64,000 nucleotides of DNA from Allobosea lupini (GCF_900109525.1 NZ_FOAN01000001.1:992001-1056000); one strand, 5' to 3'. Positions 43,702 through 53,211 are shown, numbered from the stretch's first letter. The notes: generated by a model not told the origin, from the sequence alone. Translations and numbers: made by a program.

Positions 43702-45438
43702 ATGAACGCCGCAGACAGCACCACGTCCATCCTGATCCACCTCGCCGGCTCGGTGGCGCTGCTGATCTGGGCGGTCAGGCTGGTGCGGACGGGCGCGACG
43801 CGGGCTTTCGGCCCCTCGCTGCGGCAAGGCCTCGCCCGCTTCGCCGGCAACCGCGTCTCGGCGATGGCGAGCGGCGCGGTGGTGACGCTGATCCTGCAAA
43901 GCTCGACGGCGACGACGCTTTTGCTCTCCTCCTTCGCCGGCCAGGCGCTGATCGGCCTGCCGATGGCCTTCGCCGTGCTGCTCGGCGCCAATGTCGGCAC
44001 GGCGATGGCCGCCTTTGTGATCTCCTTCGATCTCGGCTGGCTCTGGGGCGCCTGCCTTTCCGTCGGCGTCGCGCTCTACCTCGCCAATGAAGCGATGAAC
44101 CGCGCCCGCAATATCGGGCGCCTGATCGTCGGTATCGGCCTGATCCTGCTCTCGCTTGCCGAGCTCAAGACCGCCTCGGCGCCGCTGGCGCAATCGCCCG
44201 TGTTCCGCTCGGTGTTCGAGGCGCTGGCGAGCGAGCCGCTGCTCGCCGTCGGGATCACCGTCGCGGCGACCTGGCTGACCCATTCCAGTCTCGCGATCGT
44301 CCTCCTGATCGCGTCGTTCTGGGCCGGCGGGCTGTTCCCGGCACCGACCGCGCTGATCCTGATCGTGGGTGCCAATCTCGGCAATGCGCTGGTGCCGGTG
44401 CTCGACCAGCTCGGCGCGCCCGTGGTGCAGCGCCGCGTCGCGCTCGCCAACCTGCTGACGCGCATGATCATCGCGCTGGTCGTCATCCCTTTCGCCAAGC
44501 CGCTCTCCGTCTGGTTCTCGGCGCTGTCGCATGACCCGTCGCGCCTGGCGGTCGAAATCCATCTGGCGCTGAACATCATCGGCGCCATCGCCTTCCTGCC
44601 CTTCGTCCAGCCGATCGCGGCACTGGTGACGCGCCTGACCCCGGCCAAGCCCGAAGCCGAGCAGCGCAATCGGCCGCTCTATCTCGACGCCGGCCTGCTC
44701 GACAGCCCGCCCGAAGCCCTCGCCAGCGCGATGAGAGAGACGCTGCATCTGGGCGACCGTGTCGGCGCCATGCTGAAGGACCTGCAGGTCCTGCTGGAGC
44801 AAGACAAGCTCGCCCTCTCGCGCGAGATCGCGGCCGCCGATGACGGCGTCGACGCGATCCACGAGGCGATCAAGCTCTATCTCGTCAAGCTCTCTCGCCA
44901 TCCGCTCGGCGAGGAGGACAGCCGACGCCTGTTCGAGATCATTACGGCAACCACCAATCTCGAGCATATCGGCGACATCATCGACAAGAACCTGCGCGAG
45001 CTCGCCGAGAAGAAGATCCGCAAGCGCTACCGCTTCTCCGAGGAAGGCCTAGCCGAGATCCGCGATTTCCACAGGCAGGTCAGCCACAGCCTGCAGCTTT
45101 CGCTGAACGTGCTGGCCACGCGCGATATCGGCCTCGCCCGCCAGCTCTTCGACGAGAAGAGCGCGATGCGCGTCGCCGAGCGCATGGCGACCGAGAAGCA
45201 TTACGAACGCCTGCGCAGCGGGGTGACGCAATCGCTCGAGACATCCTCGATCCATCTCGACGTGCTGCGCGACCTGAAGCGCATCCACGGCCACATCACC
45301 TCGATCGCCTACCCGATCCTGGAGGCCGCCGACGAGCTCAGGGACACCAGGCTGCGCAGGGCTGGCGAGCAACCGGCCAAGGAGCAGCCCGGCGTGGCTG
45401 ACGGCTACGGCCTCGCGTTGCCGCAGAAGCCGGCCTGA
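43702..45438 (+). CDS. Na/Pi cotransporter family protein with PhoU-like tail
   Basis: The 578-residue protein has the two inverted Na_Pi_cotrans repeats of NptA/YjbB transporters: the first QSS motif is VVTLILQSSTATTLLLS near residues 60-76 and the second is WLTHSSLAIVLLIAS. About 9 membrane segments are followed, from about 340, by a cytoplasmic helical PhoU-like domain (ALASAMRETLHLGDRVGAML, then NLEHIGDIIDKNLRELAEKK). It probably moves phosphate, in the YjbB manner possibly outwards. The neighbours give no phosphate context, and it appears to be a single-gene unit. Confidence 0.88.
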   Translation: MNAADSTTSILIHLAGSVALLIWAVRLVRTGATRAFGPSLRQGLARFAGNRVSAMASGAVVTLILQSSTATTLLLSSFAGQALIGLPMAFAVLLGANVGTAMAAFVISFDLGWLWGACLSVGVALYLANEAMNRARNIGRLIVGIGLILLSLAELKTASAPLAQSPVFRSVFEALASEPLLAVGITVAATWLTHSSLAIVLLIASFWAGGLFPAPTALILIVGANLGNALVPVLDQLGAPVVQRRVALANLLTRMIIALVVIPFAKPLSVWFSALSHDPSRLAVEIHLALNIIGAIAFLPFVQPIAALVTRLTPAKPEAEQRNRPLYLDAGLLDSPPEALASAMRETLHLGDRVGAMLKDLQVLLEQDKLALSREIAAADDGVDAIHEAIKLYLVKLSRHPLGEEDSRRLFEIITATTNLEHIGDIIDKNLRELAEKKIRKRYRFSEEGLAEIRDFHRQVSHSLQLSLNVLATRDIGLARQLFDEKSAMRVAERMATEKHYERLRSGVTQSLETSSIHLDVLRDLKRIHGHITSIAYPILEAADELRDTRLRRAGEQPAKEQPGVADGYGLALPQKPA

Positions 45439-45523
45439 GACCGGCACGGCCTTGGGCTGGCGCCGCCTGCGCTTGACAGCCTGCCGGTTTGACCGAGCTT
45501 AAGGCCCGAGGCTCGGGGGCACC

Positions 45524-46459
45524 ATGGATCGCATCGACGCGATGAAAGTGTTCATCGCCGCTCTGGACGAGGGCAGCCTCGCCGGAGCGGGACGCCTGCT
45601 CGGGCGCTCACCGGCCGCCGTCAGCCGGGCCGTCGCTTTTCTCGAACAGCAGGCCGGCGCGCAGCTGTTGCACCGGACGACCCGCTCGATCCGGCTGAGC
45701 GAGACCGGCGAGCGTTATGCCAATATCTGCCGCCGCTTGCTTGCGGACCTGCAGGAACTGGAAGCGGTCGGCGCCGGCGAGCAGGCCGCTCCTCGCGGCA
45801 CCTTGACCATCACCGCGCCGCCGATCAGCGGCGAGGAGATCCTGCGCCCGATCGTCGACGCCTTCATCGCGGCCTTTCCGGCCGTCTCGGTCAACCTCGT
45901 CCTGCTCTCGCGTGGCGCGAATCTGGTCGAGGAAGGCATCGATATCGCCTTGCGTATCCTCGACCTGCCGGATTCCGCGATGACCGCCATCCGTGTCGGC
46001 GGCGAAGTCCGGACGGTCGTCGCAGCCTCGCCCCGCTATCTCAGCCAGCACCCGCGCATCGACGAGCCGGGAGACCTGGCAAGTCACAGCATCATCGCCT
46101 GCACCGATTTCGGGCGCGAGTCCTGGGTCTTCCCGCCGGCGAAGGGGGGCTCCGTATCCCGCTCCGTCCAGTTCAGGCCGCGGCTCACCGTCAACAGCGT
46201 CAGGGCGGCTTTGGGCGCTGCGGTCGGCGGGCTCGGCGTCACGCGGCTGTTCACCTACCATGTCGCCGAACGCGTGCAGGACGGCTCGCTCGAGCTCCTG
46301 CTGCGGGATGCCGAGCCGCCGCCCCGCCCCGTCAACCTGGTCATGCCGCAGGGCCGCTCGAACGTCCCCAAGGTCCGCGCCTTTCTCGACTTCGCCGTGC
46401 CGCGCTTGCGCGCCGACTTCGCGCGGCTCTCGGGCGAATTGGGTGTGAAGCGGTCCTGA
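45524..46459 (+). CDS. LysR family transcriptional regulator
   Basis: This 311-residue regulator starts MDRIDAMKVFIAALDEGSLA, with the winged HTH continuing GRLLGRSPAAVSRAVAFLEQ and LHRTTRSIRLSETG, and then a binding-protein-like effector domain (LTITAPPISGEEILRPIVDA). It belongs to the CrgA-like branch. It is followed on the same strand, after 145 bases, by an SDR gene and a tautomerase gene, which are its most likely targets, though divergent targets are absent here (the preceding gene is also on the plus strand). Confidence 0.9.
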   Translation: MDRIDAMKVFIAALDEGSLAGAGRLLGRSPAAVSRAVAFLEQQAGAQLLHRTTRSIRLSETGERYANICRRLLADLQELEAVGAGEQAAPRGTLTITAPPISGEEILRPIVDAFIAAFPAVSVNLVLLSRGANLVEEGIDIALRILDLPDSAMTAIRVGGEVRTVVAASPRYLSQHPRIDEPGDLASHSIIACTDFGRESWVFPPAKGGSVSRSVQFRPRLTVNSVRAALGAAVGGLGVTRLFTYHVAERVQDGSLELLLRDAEPPPRPVNLVMPQGRSNVPKVRAFLDFAVPRLRADFARLSGELGVKRS

Positions 46460-46604
46460 ACCGCCTATTCTTCCGCGCGGCGGTTGAATGCCTGCCGACC
46501 AACGGGCATTCAGCTGCAACGCGAAACACTCCAGATTCCTCGTCATCAGGCCAATGGCCGGGCAGCGGCACATCCGCTCGCTGCCGAAGCAACGAGGATA
46601 TATC

Positions 46605-47315
46605 ATGAGCAACGAACGGAAGGTCGCCATCGTCACCGGTGCCTCACAGGGCATCGGCGCCGCGCTGGTCAAGGGTTTCCGCGACCGCAATTATCGCGTC
46701 GTCGCGACGTCGCGCTCGATCACGCAGGGCAGCGACCCGGACATCCTTGCGGTCCCCGGCGACATCGCCGATCCGGCGACCGCCGAGACAGTCGTCAGGG
46801 AGGCGATGGCCCGCTTCGGACGCGTCGACACGCTGGTCAACAATGCCGGCATCTTCATCGCCAAGCCCTTCATCGACTACACGGCCGAGGACTTCCAGGC
46901 CAAGATCGCGACCAATCTCGCCGGCTTCTTCCACATCACCCAGCAGGCGGCCCGCGCCATGCTGGCGCAGGGCTCCGGCCACATCGTCAGCATCACCACC
47001 AGCCTGACAGACCAGGCCGTCGCGGGCGTCCCGACCGTGCTCGCCAACCTGACCAAGGGCGGCATCAACTCGGCGACCAAGGCGCTGGCGATCGAATACG
47101 CCACCCAAGGCATTCGCGTGAACGCAGTCTCGCCGGGCATCATCAAGACGCCGATGCACGCGCCGCAGACGCATGAATTCCTGGCCAATCTGCATCCAGT
47201 CAAGCGCTTGGGCGAGGTCAAGGACATCGTCGATGCCGTGCTGTTCCTGGAGAGCGCCCCTTTCGTCACCGGCGAGATCCTGCATGTCGACGGCGGCCAG
47301 AGCGCCGGCCACTGA
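46605..47315 (+). CDS. SDR family protein lacking the catalytic Tyr
   Basis: The 236-residue protein has a complete SDR cofactor site (VAIVTGASQGIGAALVKGF, NNAG at about 79-82) and C-terminal GEILHVDGGQSAGH. In the active site Lys151 is present (NLTKGG), but the residue four positions before it is Ala147 rather than Tyr. It may therefore not be a standard dehydrogenase; a subset of short SDRs shares this reading. ATG 46605 follows GAGGATAT. It is 29 bases before the tautomerase gene, and the pair is probably controlled by the LysR protein upstream. Confidence 0.82.
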   Translation: MSNERKVAIVTGASQGIGAALVKGFRDRNYRVVATSRSITQGSDPDILAVPGDIADPATAETVVREAMARFGRVDTLVNNAGIFIAKPFIDYTAEDFQAKIATNLAGFFHITQQAARAMLAQGSGHIVSITTSLTDQAVAGVPTVLANLTKGGINSATKALAIEYATQGIRVNAVSPGIIKTPMHAPQTHEFLANLHPVKRLGEVKDIVDAVLFLESAPFVTGEILHVDGGQSAGH

Positions 47316-47344
47316 CGCAACGCGCAACCCGATAGGAGTTTTCC

Positions 47345-47575
47345 ATGCCGATCGTCACCATCCAGGTCACCCGCGAGGGCTCCGGCCCGGGCCGCACCTC
47401 AGTCACGCCTGAGGAGAAGGCCAGGCTCATCGCCGGTGCCAGCCAGCTCCTGCTCGATGTACTGAACAAGCCGCTCGAGGCGACCTTCGTCGTGATCGAG
47501 GAGGTCGAGCTCGACAATTGGGGCTGGGGCGGCCTGCCCGTTGCGGACTACCGCAAGCGGCGCGCGGCGCGCTGA
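47345..47575 (+). CDS. 4-oxalocrotonate tautomerase family protein
   Basis: This 76-residue protein begins with MPIVTIQVTREG, so that Pro, the catalytic base of the tautomerase superfamily, becomes the N-terminus after Met removal. The rest (EEKARLIAGASQLLLDVLNK, then ATFVVIEEVELDNWGWGG) fits the beta-alpha-beta 4-OT fold, including the late WGWGG hairpin seen in this subgroup. It probably acts as a hexamer or dimer on an enol or a halogenated acid; the substrate is unknown. An AGGAG precedes the start. Confidence 0.88.
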   Translation: MPIVTIQVTREGSGPGRTSVTPEEKARLIAGASQLLLDVLNKPLEATFVVIEEVELDNWGWGGLPVADYRKRRAAR

Positions 47576-47705
47576 TCTCGCCGCCAGCGATCTCGAACCC
47601 CCTCCGGCCCAATCCTGCACCCCGGATGCGCTGAGCTTCACCTTGCAATCGGCGAGCAGGGCCGGACTCTAGCGCCGACCGGCTCTGCCTCCGCGAGGAA
47701 CAACC

Positions 47706-48767
47706 ATGACCAGCACCGCACAAGCGCGCCTGCTCGACCTGTTCGGCATCGACCTGCCGATCATCCAGGGACCGATGGCCCTCGCGAGCACGCCCGAAAT
47801 GGTCATCGCCGTCAGCGAAGCCGGCGGGCTCGGCTCGCTGGCCGGCGCGCAGTACGATGCGGCGGGCCTGCGGGCCGCATTCGACACGGTGCGGGCCGGC
47901 ACGCGACGGCCGTTCAACGTCAACTTCTTCTGCCACACGCCCCCGGCCGATGACCCGGCCCGTCAGGCTGCCTGGCTCGACCGCCTCGCCGGCCACTATG
48001 CCGAGGCCGGGCTCGACCCGAACATGCCGAAGACGCCGAGCGGGCGCACGCCTTTCGACGCAGGCCTGGCGAGCGTGGTGGAAGAGTACCGCCCCGAGAT
48101 CGTCAGCTTCCATTTCGGCCTGCCAGCGCCCGACCTGTTCGAGCGGGTGAAGCGAACCGGCGCCAGGATCATCGCCTCCGCCACGACCGTGCCCGAGGCG
48201 CGCTGGCTCGCGGACCACGGCGTCGACGCGGTCATCGCCATGGGCGCCGAGGCCGGCGGCCATCGCGGCATCTTCCTGAACGACCGGATATCCGAACAGC
48301 TCGGGACCTTCGCACTGGTGCCGCAGGTCGTCGATGCCGTGCCGGTCCCGGTCATCGCCGCCGGCGGCGTCACCGACCGGCGCGGGGTGGAGGCTGCTTT
48401 TGCGCTCGGAGCGGCGGCCGTCCAGGTCGGCACCGCCTATCTGTTCACGCCCGAGGCCGAGGCCAAGATCTCGCCGATCTACCGCAAGGCGCTCCGCATG
48501 ACCGAGCGGCCGACCGCGCTCACCAACCTGTTCACCGGCCGGCCGGCGCGCGGCATCGTCAACCGCGCCATGACGGAGCTCGGCCCGATCTCAGAGCTCG
48601 CGCCGGCCTTCCCGACCGCCGGCACGGCGCTGGGACCGCTGCGCAGTGCTGCGGAAGCTGCCGGCCGCGACGACTTCACCCTGCTCTGGGCCGGCCAATC
48701 CTTCCCGCTCGCCAGGCCGATGTCGGCGGCGGCGCTGACGCGGATGCTCGCGGGGCTGGACGGTTGA
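47706..48767 (+). CDS. Nitronate monooxygenase family flavoprotein
   Basis: This is the second member of the family in the window, 353 residues. The FMN TIM barrel starts LPIIQGPMALASTPEMVIA; the catalytic His region is GAEAGGHRGIFL; the phosphate site gives VIAAGGVTDRRGVEAAFALG. It resembles bacterial class I enzymes more closely than the copy at 31492-32505. It has its own GAGGAA site and is separated by 130 bases from the tautomerase gene, so it may be transcribed alone or by read-through. It converges with the DUF2161 gene. Confidence 0.88.
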   Translation: MTSTAQARLLDLFGIDLPIIQGPMALASTPEMVIAVSEAGGLGSLAGAQYDAAGLRAAFDTVRAGTRRPFNVNFFCHTPPADDPARQAAWLDRLAGHYAEAGLDPNMPKTPSGRTPFDAGLASVVEEYRPEIVSFHFGLPAPDLFERVKRTGARIIASATTVPEARWLADHGVDAVIAMGAEAGGHRGIFLNDRISEQLGTFALVPQVVDAVPVPVIAAGGVTDRRGVEAAFALGAAAVQVGTAYLFTPEAEAKISPIYRKALRMTERPTALTNLFTGRPARGIVNRAMTELGPISELAPAFPTAGTALGPLRSAAEAAGRDDFTLLWAGQSFPLARPMSAAALTRMLAGLDG

Positions 48768-48787
48768 TGGAGGCCGTTGCGCGCTGC

Positions 48788-49477
48788 TTAAGCCGATAGC
48801 CTACTGCGCTCGGTCTCGACCGGCGGAACGTTCGTGCCCCATAGCGCGAGCGCGCTGCGGCCGGCCTCGGTCAACCCGTAGACGCCGCGCTCGGCACGCT
48901 CGAACCAGCCATAGACGTTGCGGTGCAGGATCTTCTGGGCGTCGGGGCATGCCGGCTTGAGGTCGCGCGGGCGCTGGGGCGCCGTGCTCATCGCCGCGGC
49001 GCAAGCGAGTGCCTGCTGGCGATAGGCGGTCATGATCGGCCGGCGCGTGCTGCCGCCGGCAGCGGGGTCGCCCTTGCGCCGCCGGTGCTCGTCGACCAGC
49101 CGCGAGCGGGCCTTGGCGTTCTTGCGCGGCGTCGGCGCGACCGGCGAGACCAGAACCTCGACGCGCCCCGTGCTGCTGACGCCGAGCAGGCCGAAGCCCA
49201 GCCGGCGGCAGAGATTGCGATAGCGCGGATCGCTCTCCCGGCCCTTGCCCCGGGCCGAGAGCTGCGCCGCCAGCCAGATCTCGTCGCCGAGGCGCAGTCG
49301 GTCGACGCCCTGCAGGATCAGCTCCAGATTGAAGGCCAGCTTCAGTTCCCCGATCACCACCACCGTTGGATCGCCTTCCCTGAGGCCGACGAGGTCGCAG
49401 CGGCCGATCTCACCCTTCACGGCATAGCCGAGTTCCTCGAGGAAGCGCTTGACGGGCGGGTAGAGGGTGGTTTCCAC
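48788..49477 (-). CDS. DUF2161 family PD-(D/E)XK-like protein
   Basis: The protein has about 229 residues and is of the DUF2161 family, assigned to the PD-(D/E)XK nuclease-like superfamily. The candidate catalytic set is Asp28 (GEIGRCDLVGL) with Glu44 and Lys46 (VVVIGELKLAFN), after the conserved TLYPPVKRFLEELGY. The C-terminal third looks like a winged-helix (NVYGWFERAERGVYGLTEAG). GTG 49477 is chosen because the family starts METTLYPP and GGAGAG precedes it; the longer frame to 49516 has no homology. It is a single gene; biological role unknown. Confidence 0.83.
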   Translation of the reverse strand: METTLYPPVKRFLEELGYAVKGEIGRCDLVGLREGDPTVVVIGELKLAFNLELILQGVDRLRLGDEIWLAAQLSARGKGRESDPRYRNLCRRLGFGLLGVSSTGRVEVLVSPVAPTPRKNAKARSRLVDEHRRRKGDPAAGGSTRRPIMTAYRQQALACAAAMSTAPQRPRDLKPACPDAQKILHRNVYGWFERAERGVYGLTEAGRSALALWGTNVPPVETERSRLSA

Positions 49478-49555
49478 GCGGGGCTCTCCGGACGACTCGC
49501 ACCATGATGGTAGCAAGACGTTTCGAAGTGCCGAACGCGGACGCCGGAGCCCGTC

Positions 49556-50722
49556 CTAAGCCGCCACCGCCTCGGTCGCAGCGGTCACCTGCCAGCCCTG
49601 CAATTCACGCCAGTTCGGCTCCAGCTCGGCGAAGCGCGCCAGTGCGAAGCTGGAGATGTCGGCGAAGCCGCAGGCCCCGTCGATGACGAGGTCGCGGATC
49701 GCCCGCCCGCTCGCGGGCGAGAGGCCGAAGCCGACGCTCGACAGCGTCGCGACCACGACATTGGCCTGCGAGGCGAGCCGGTCGATCACCGGCCGGCCAT
49801 CCGGCGTGTTCTCGATCACCCCGGCCCAGGAGCGGATGATGCGGGCATGCGACGCCTTCGGCAGTAGTTCGGCAAGCCTCCGGCCCATATGCAGCATCAG
49901 CGGCGTGGTTGGCTTAGGCAGCGTGCCCTCCTCCGCCATGGCCAGCCATTCATGCGGCCCGCCACCGTAGGCAAGATTGCCGCGCAGGGTCTGTCGGCCA
50001 TAGAGCCCGCAGCCGTCGACGCCGCCGAGCGGCATCAGCGGCAGCGGCTCGGTCACGATCATCTCGCAGCGGGCCGACTGCACCGGCACCTCCTGCCCGA
50101 GCATGACGGAAAGACGCCCGGTCTGCGGACCGGCGGCGAGCACGAGGCTGTCACAGCCGATCTCACCACGATCGGTCTCGACCGCGACAACCCGGCCGCC
50201 CTCGGTCCGGAAGCCGGTGACGGTGGTGTGCTGCAGGATGCGCCCGCCATGGTCCTGCATCGCCCAGGCGTAGCCCTGCAGCGTGCGGTGCGGATTGGCA
50301 TGACCGCCGAACTTGTAGTGATAGCCGCCGACGACGGTATCGCCTGCCAGCGGCACCAGTTCCTTGGCCTGCTTGACGTCGAGCACCTCGGACTCGAAGC
50401 CCTGCCGCGCGGCATTGCGCAAGGCGCGGCCATAGAGCGCCATCTGGTGCTCGCTCGCGGCAAGGCGAACACGCTCGCCCCGGAACTCCGTGGGGTAGCC
50501 GAGCAGTTCGTCCATGATCGGCCAGAGCCGCTGCTCCTCGGCGAAGAGCGGCGAATGATGGTGCGAGCAGCCGCCGCCATTGCGGCCGGAGGCCTCCCAG
50601 CCGATCAGCCCCTTCTCCAGCACCAGCACGTCGACGCCATCCCGCGCCAGCCACCAGCCTGCGGAGAGGCCGGTGACGCCGCCGCCGACGATGACGACCG
50701 AAGCTCCCTTGATCTCGCTCAT
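49556..50722 (-). CDS. FAD-dependent amino-acid/opine oxidase beta-type subunit (DadA-like)
   Basis: The 388-residue protein is of the DAO family: the FAD site SVVIVGGGVTGLSAGWWLA is at the N-terminus, and the C-terminal part GVIENTPDGRPVIDRLA and VATLSSVGFGLSPASGRAI closes the FAD domain. Proteins like this form the beta subunit of sarcosine, opine or D-hydroxyproline dehydrogenases and oxidise a C-N bond. ATG 50722 is preferred; a GTG at 50731 overlaps the previous stop (GTGA). It is the last gene of the importer operon and pairs with the alpha-type subunit just upstream. Confidence 0.88.
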   Translation of the reverse strand: MSEIKGASVVIVGGGVTGLSAGWWLARDGVDVLVLEKGLIGWEASGRNGGGCSHHHSPLFAEEQRLWPIMDELLGYPTEFRGERVRLAASEHQMALYGRALRNAARQGFESEVLDVKQAKELVPLAGDTVVGGYHYKFGGHANPHRTLQGYAWAMQDHGGRILQHTTVTGFRTEGGRVVAVETDRGEIGCDSLVLAAGPQTGRLSVMLGQEVPVQSARCEMIVTEPLPLMPLGGVDGCGLYGRQTLRGNLAYGGGPHEWLAMAEEGTLPKPTTPLMLHMGRRLAELLPKASHARIIRSWAGVIENTPDGRPVIDRLASQANVVVATLSSVGFGLSPASGRAIRDLVIDGACGFADISSFALARFAELEPNWRELQGWQVTAATEAVAA

Positions 50723-50727
50723 GACTC

Positions 50728-52338
50728 TCACTCGCTCGCGACGGGGCCGGTCGCGTCATTGCCAGCGACGGTATAGCGCGCCGGCACCTCCCAGAACGGC
50801 ACCCATTGCGCATGCATGCCGAACCAGGTGTCCCAGTGCTCGGCCTGCTCGGGCGCCTCGGGAACAAGGGCGGTCATCGCCAGCGGCATCGGCCGGACCG
50901 GCGCGCGATAGCCGGCGAGCGGGATCGCCGAGAGCGGCTGCGCCGCGCCGAGCGCCAGCAGGGCTGCGACCTGCTCGCGGCAGCGTCGGCCCTGGCACGG
51001 CCCCATGCCGGCGCGGGTCAGGCGCTTGACCTGATCGGGATTGGGCGGGCCCTCGCCGAGCAGCGCCGAGAGCGAGCGGTCATTGCGGCGCTCGTTCTGC
51101 CAGTCGAGATAGCGCGGCGGGCGGACTTCCAGGATCTCGCGCGCCGTCACCTCCTCGCATTGGCAGACATGGAACTCGGCCCGGGCCTCGATCACGCTCG
51201 CCCTGACCCAGGCGAGACGATAGGCGGAGATGTCATAGTCCGGCACAGGCGGCGCTGCGGCTGCCGTACTGGCGATGTCCTCCCCAAGCGCCACGACAGC
51301 GCGGGCCGCCTCCGCCTCTGCGATGGCGCGGTCGCGCGTCTTGGCGGCCCAGAGGCCGGCGCAGTCGCCGACGGCGTAGACATTGGCGAGGCTGGAGCGC
51401 TGGCTCGCGTCGAGCACAGGCGCATAGCCGCCGCGCTCGGCCTGGAACGCGACCTTGCAGCCGGCTGCGTCGATCAGGTCGATGACGGGCGTGGCTCCGA
51501 CCGCCAATACGATGCCGTCGCAGGCGATGGCGCGCTCTTCGCCAACCGGGCGGCCCTCCCCGTCCAGCCTCGCGACGACAGCCGCTTCGACGCCATCGCG
51601 GCCGATCGCCTCGCGCACGACATGGCCGGCCAGGATTTCGGTCCCGCCGGCGCGGAGCTTCGCCAGAAAATCCGCGTCGCCGATCGGTTCGGGCGCCTGC
51701 TCGACGATGGCGGCGATGGTGACGCCCGCCTCACGCAAGGCGAGCGCGGTGGTCAGGGCCTCCGTGTTCGAACCGAGGACGACGACGGTTCGGGGACCGA
51801 AGGCGTCGTAGCGCGTCGCGAGATTGAGCGCGGCGGTGGCGCCCATCACGCCAGGCTTCTCCCAGCCGGGAAAGCCGAGGCCCATGTCGCGGCGGCCGCA
51901 GGCAAGGATGACGTGCCGGGCCTGGACGAGGATGCTGCTCTCCTCGTCGGCCAGGCCGGCGACGAGGCCCGGCATCCAGCCGAGCGCCGGACCGTTGGCG
52001 TAGAGCCCCCAGCAGGCTGTGCCGAGACGCAGATCGACACCAGCCTCGAAGGCCTCGGCGATCCGCGGCTCGGAGGCGACGAAGGCCTCCATCATGGCGT
52101 TGCGGTTGCGGGCGCTGGCGGCCATGCCCTGACCGAAATGCAAGGGGACGTCGTCGCCCATCGTCTTGAACGGCACCGGGTTCTCGTCGACCAGCAAGAC
52201 GCCAAAGCCCCGCGCCGCCGCGCCGATGGCAGCTTCGAGGCCGGCAGCGCCGGCGCCGACGACGAGGACATCGACACTCTCGGCAATGGCGAGCGGCTTG
52301 CCGGTGACGGATTTGGGATCGGGGGCCGGAACGGTCAT
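50728..52338 (-). CDS. FAD/NAD(P) oxidoreductase alpha-type subunit with [2Fe-2S] BFD-like domain (HcnB/OoxA-like)
   Basis: The protein has about 536 residues. A Rossmann FAD site, VLVVGAGAAGLEAAIGAAAR, starts near residue 24, and a second dinucleotide motif is VVVLGSNTEALTTALALREA. The C-terminal part has a bacterioferritin-associated-ferredoxin-like cluster: CQCEE then GMGPCQGRRCREQ, supplying four Cys for [2Fe-2S]. This is the plan of HcnB, opine oxidase OoxA and hydroxyproline dehydrogenase alpha subunits. The small HcnA-type ferredoxin subunit usually encoded beside them is not found here. ATG 52338 is a best guess, since the longer frame to 52425 is low-complexity. Confidence 0.85.
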   Translation of the reverse strand: MTVPAPDPKSVTGKPLAIAESVDVLVVGAGAAGLEAAIGAAARGFGVLLVDENPVPFKTMGDDVPLHFGQGMAASARNRNAMMEAFVASEPRIAEAFEAGVDLRLGTACWGLYANGPALGWMPGLVAGLADEESSILVQARHVILACGRRDMGLGFPGWEKPGVMGATAALNLATRYDAFGPRTVVVLGSNTEALTTALALREAGVTIAAIVEQAPEPIGDADFLAKLRAGGTEILAGHVVREAIGRDGVEAAVVARLDGEGRPVGEERAIACDGIVLAVGATPVIDLIDAAGCKVAFQAERGGYAPVLDASQRSSLANVYAVGDCAGLWAAKTRDRAIAEAEAARAVVALGEDIASTAAAAPPVPDYDISAYRLAWVRASVIEARAEFHVCQCEEVTAREILEVRPPRYLDWQNERRNDRSLSALLGEGPPNPDQVKRLTRAGMGPCQGRRCREQVAALLALGAAQPLSAIPLAGYRAPVRPMPLAMTALVPEAPEQAEHWDTWFGMHAQWVPFWEVPARYTVAGNDATGPVASE

Positions 52339-52452
52339 GGTCTGCGCTTTCGAATGACTGGGCTCATTCTTGGCGCCGGCACCTGGCGGAGCCGGCCGGT
52401 TTGCGACATCGACCGGCCGGGACACGACATCCGGGCCGAGGGACCTGCCAGC

Positions 52453-53211
52453 TCAGAGCACCTGTTCGAGGAAGGCGCGGGTGCGCGTCTCGCGCGGTGC
52501 GCCGAAGAACTCGGCCGGCGCCGCATGCTCGACGATGACGCCGCCATCGGTGAAGTAGACGTGATCGGCGACCTCGCGGGCGAAGCCCATCTCATGGGTG
52601 ACGAGGATGCAGGTCATGCCCTCCGCCGCGAGGTCGCGGATGGTGACGAGCACCTCCTTCTTGGTCTCGGGATCGAGCGCGGCAGTGACCTCGTCGAACA
52701 ACATCACCTTCGGGTTCATCGCCAGCGAGCGGGCGATGGCGACGCGCTGCTGCTGGCCGCCGGAGAGTTCGCCCGGATAGGCATCGTGCTTGTGCGAGAG
52801 CCCGACCTTGGCGAGTAGGCGCCTGGCCCGCTCCCCGACCTCGGCAGGGTCCTGCTTCAGCACATGGATCGGCGCCATCATGACGTTCTGAAGGGCCGTC
52901 TTGTGCGGGAAGAGATTGTATTGCTGGAAGACGATGCCGACATCGCGGCGCAGCGCCAGCTTGTCCAAAGCGGGATCGTTGACCTGCCGTCCGGCGACTG
53001 TGATCGAGCCCTTGCTGATCGGCACCAGCGCGTTGATGCAGCGCAGCAGCGTCGACTTGCCGGAGCCGGACGGGCCGATGATGCAGACGGTCTCGCCGCG
53101 GCGGATGGTGAGGCTGACATCCTTGAGCACCATGAAGGCGCCGAAGGCCTTCTCGACGCCCTCGACGACGACGACCGGCTCGCCGAGTTCATGCCTGGCA
53201 GCCATGGTCAT
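52453..53211 (-). CDS. Polar amino acid ABC importer ATPase
   Basis: This is an ATPase of about 252 residues of the GlnQ/HisP type. Walker A is GPSGSGKSTLLRCIN near residue 46, Q-loop IVFQQYNLFPHKTALQNVM, signature LSGGQQQRVAIARSL, and Walker B VMLFDEVTAALDPE. ATG 53211 overlaps the permease stop (ATGA). It energises uptake with the two permeases 53208-54059 and 54056-54805. Note that DEVTAALD replaces the usual DEPTSALD, a change also found in active importers of this group. Confidence 0.93.
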   Translation of the reverse strand: MTMAARHELGEPVVVVEGVEKAFGAFMVLKDVSLTIRRGETVCIIGPSGSGKSTLLRCINALVPISKGSITVAGRQVNDPALDKLALRRDVGIVFQQYNLFPHKTALQNVMMAPIHVLKQDPAEVGERARRLLAKVGLSHKHDAYPGELSGGQQQRVAIARSLAMNPKVMLFDEVTAALDPETKKEVLVTIRDLAAEGMTCILVTHEMGFAREVADHVYFTDGGVIVEHAAPAEFFGAPRETRTRAFLEQVL

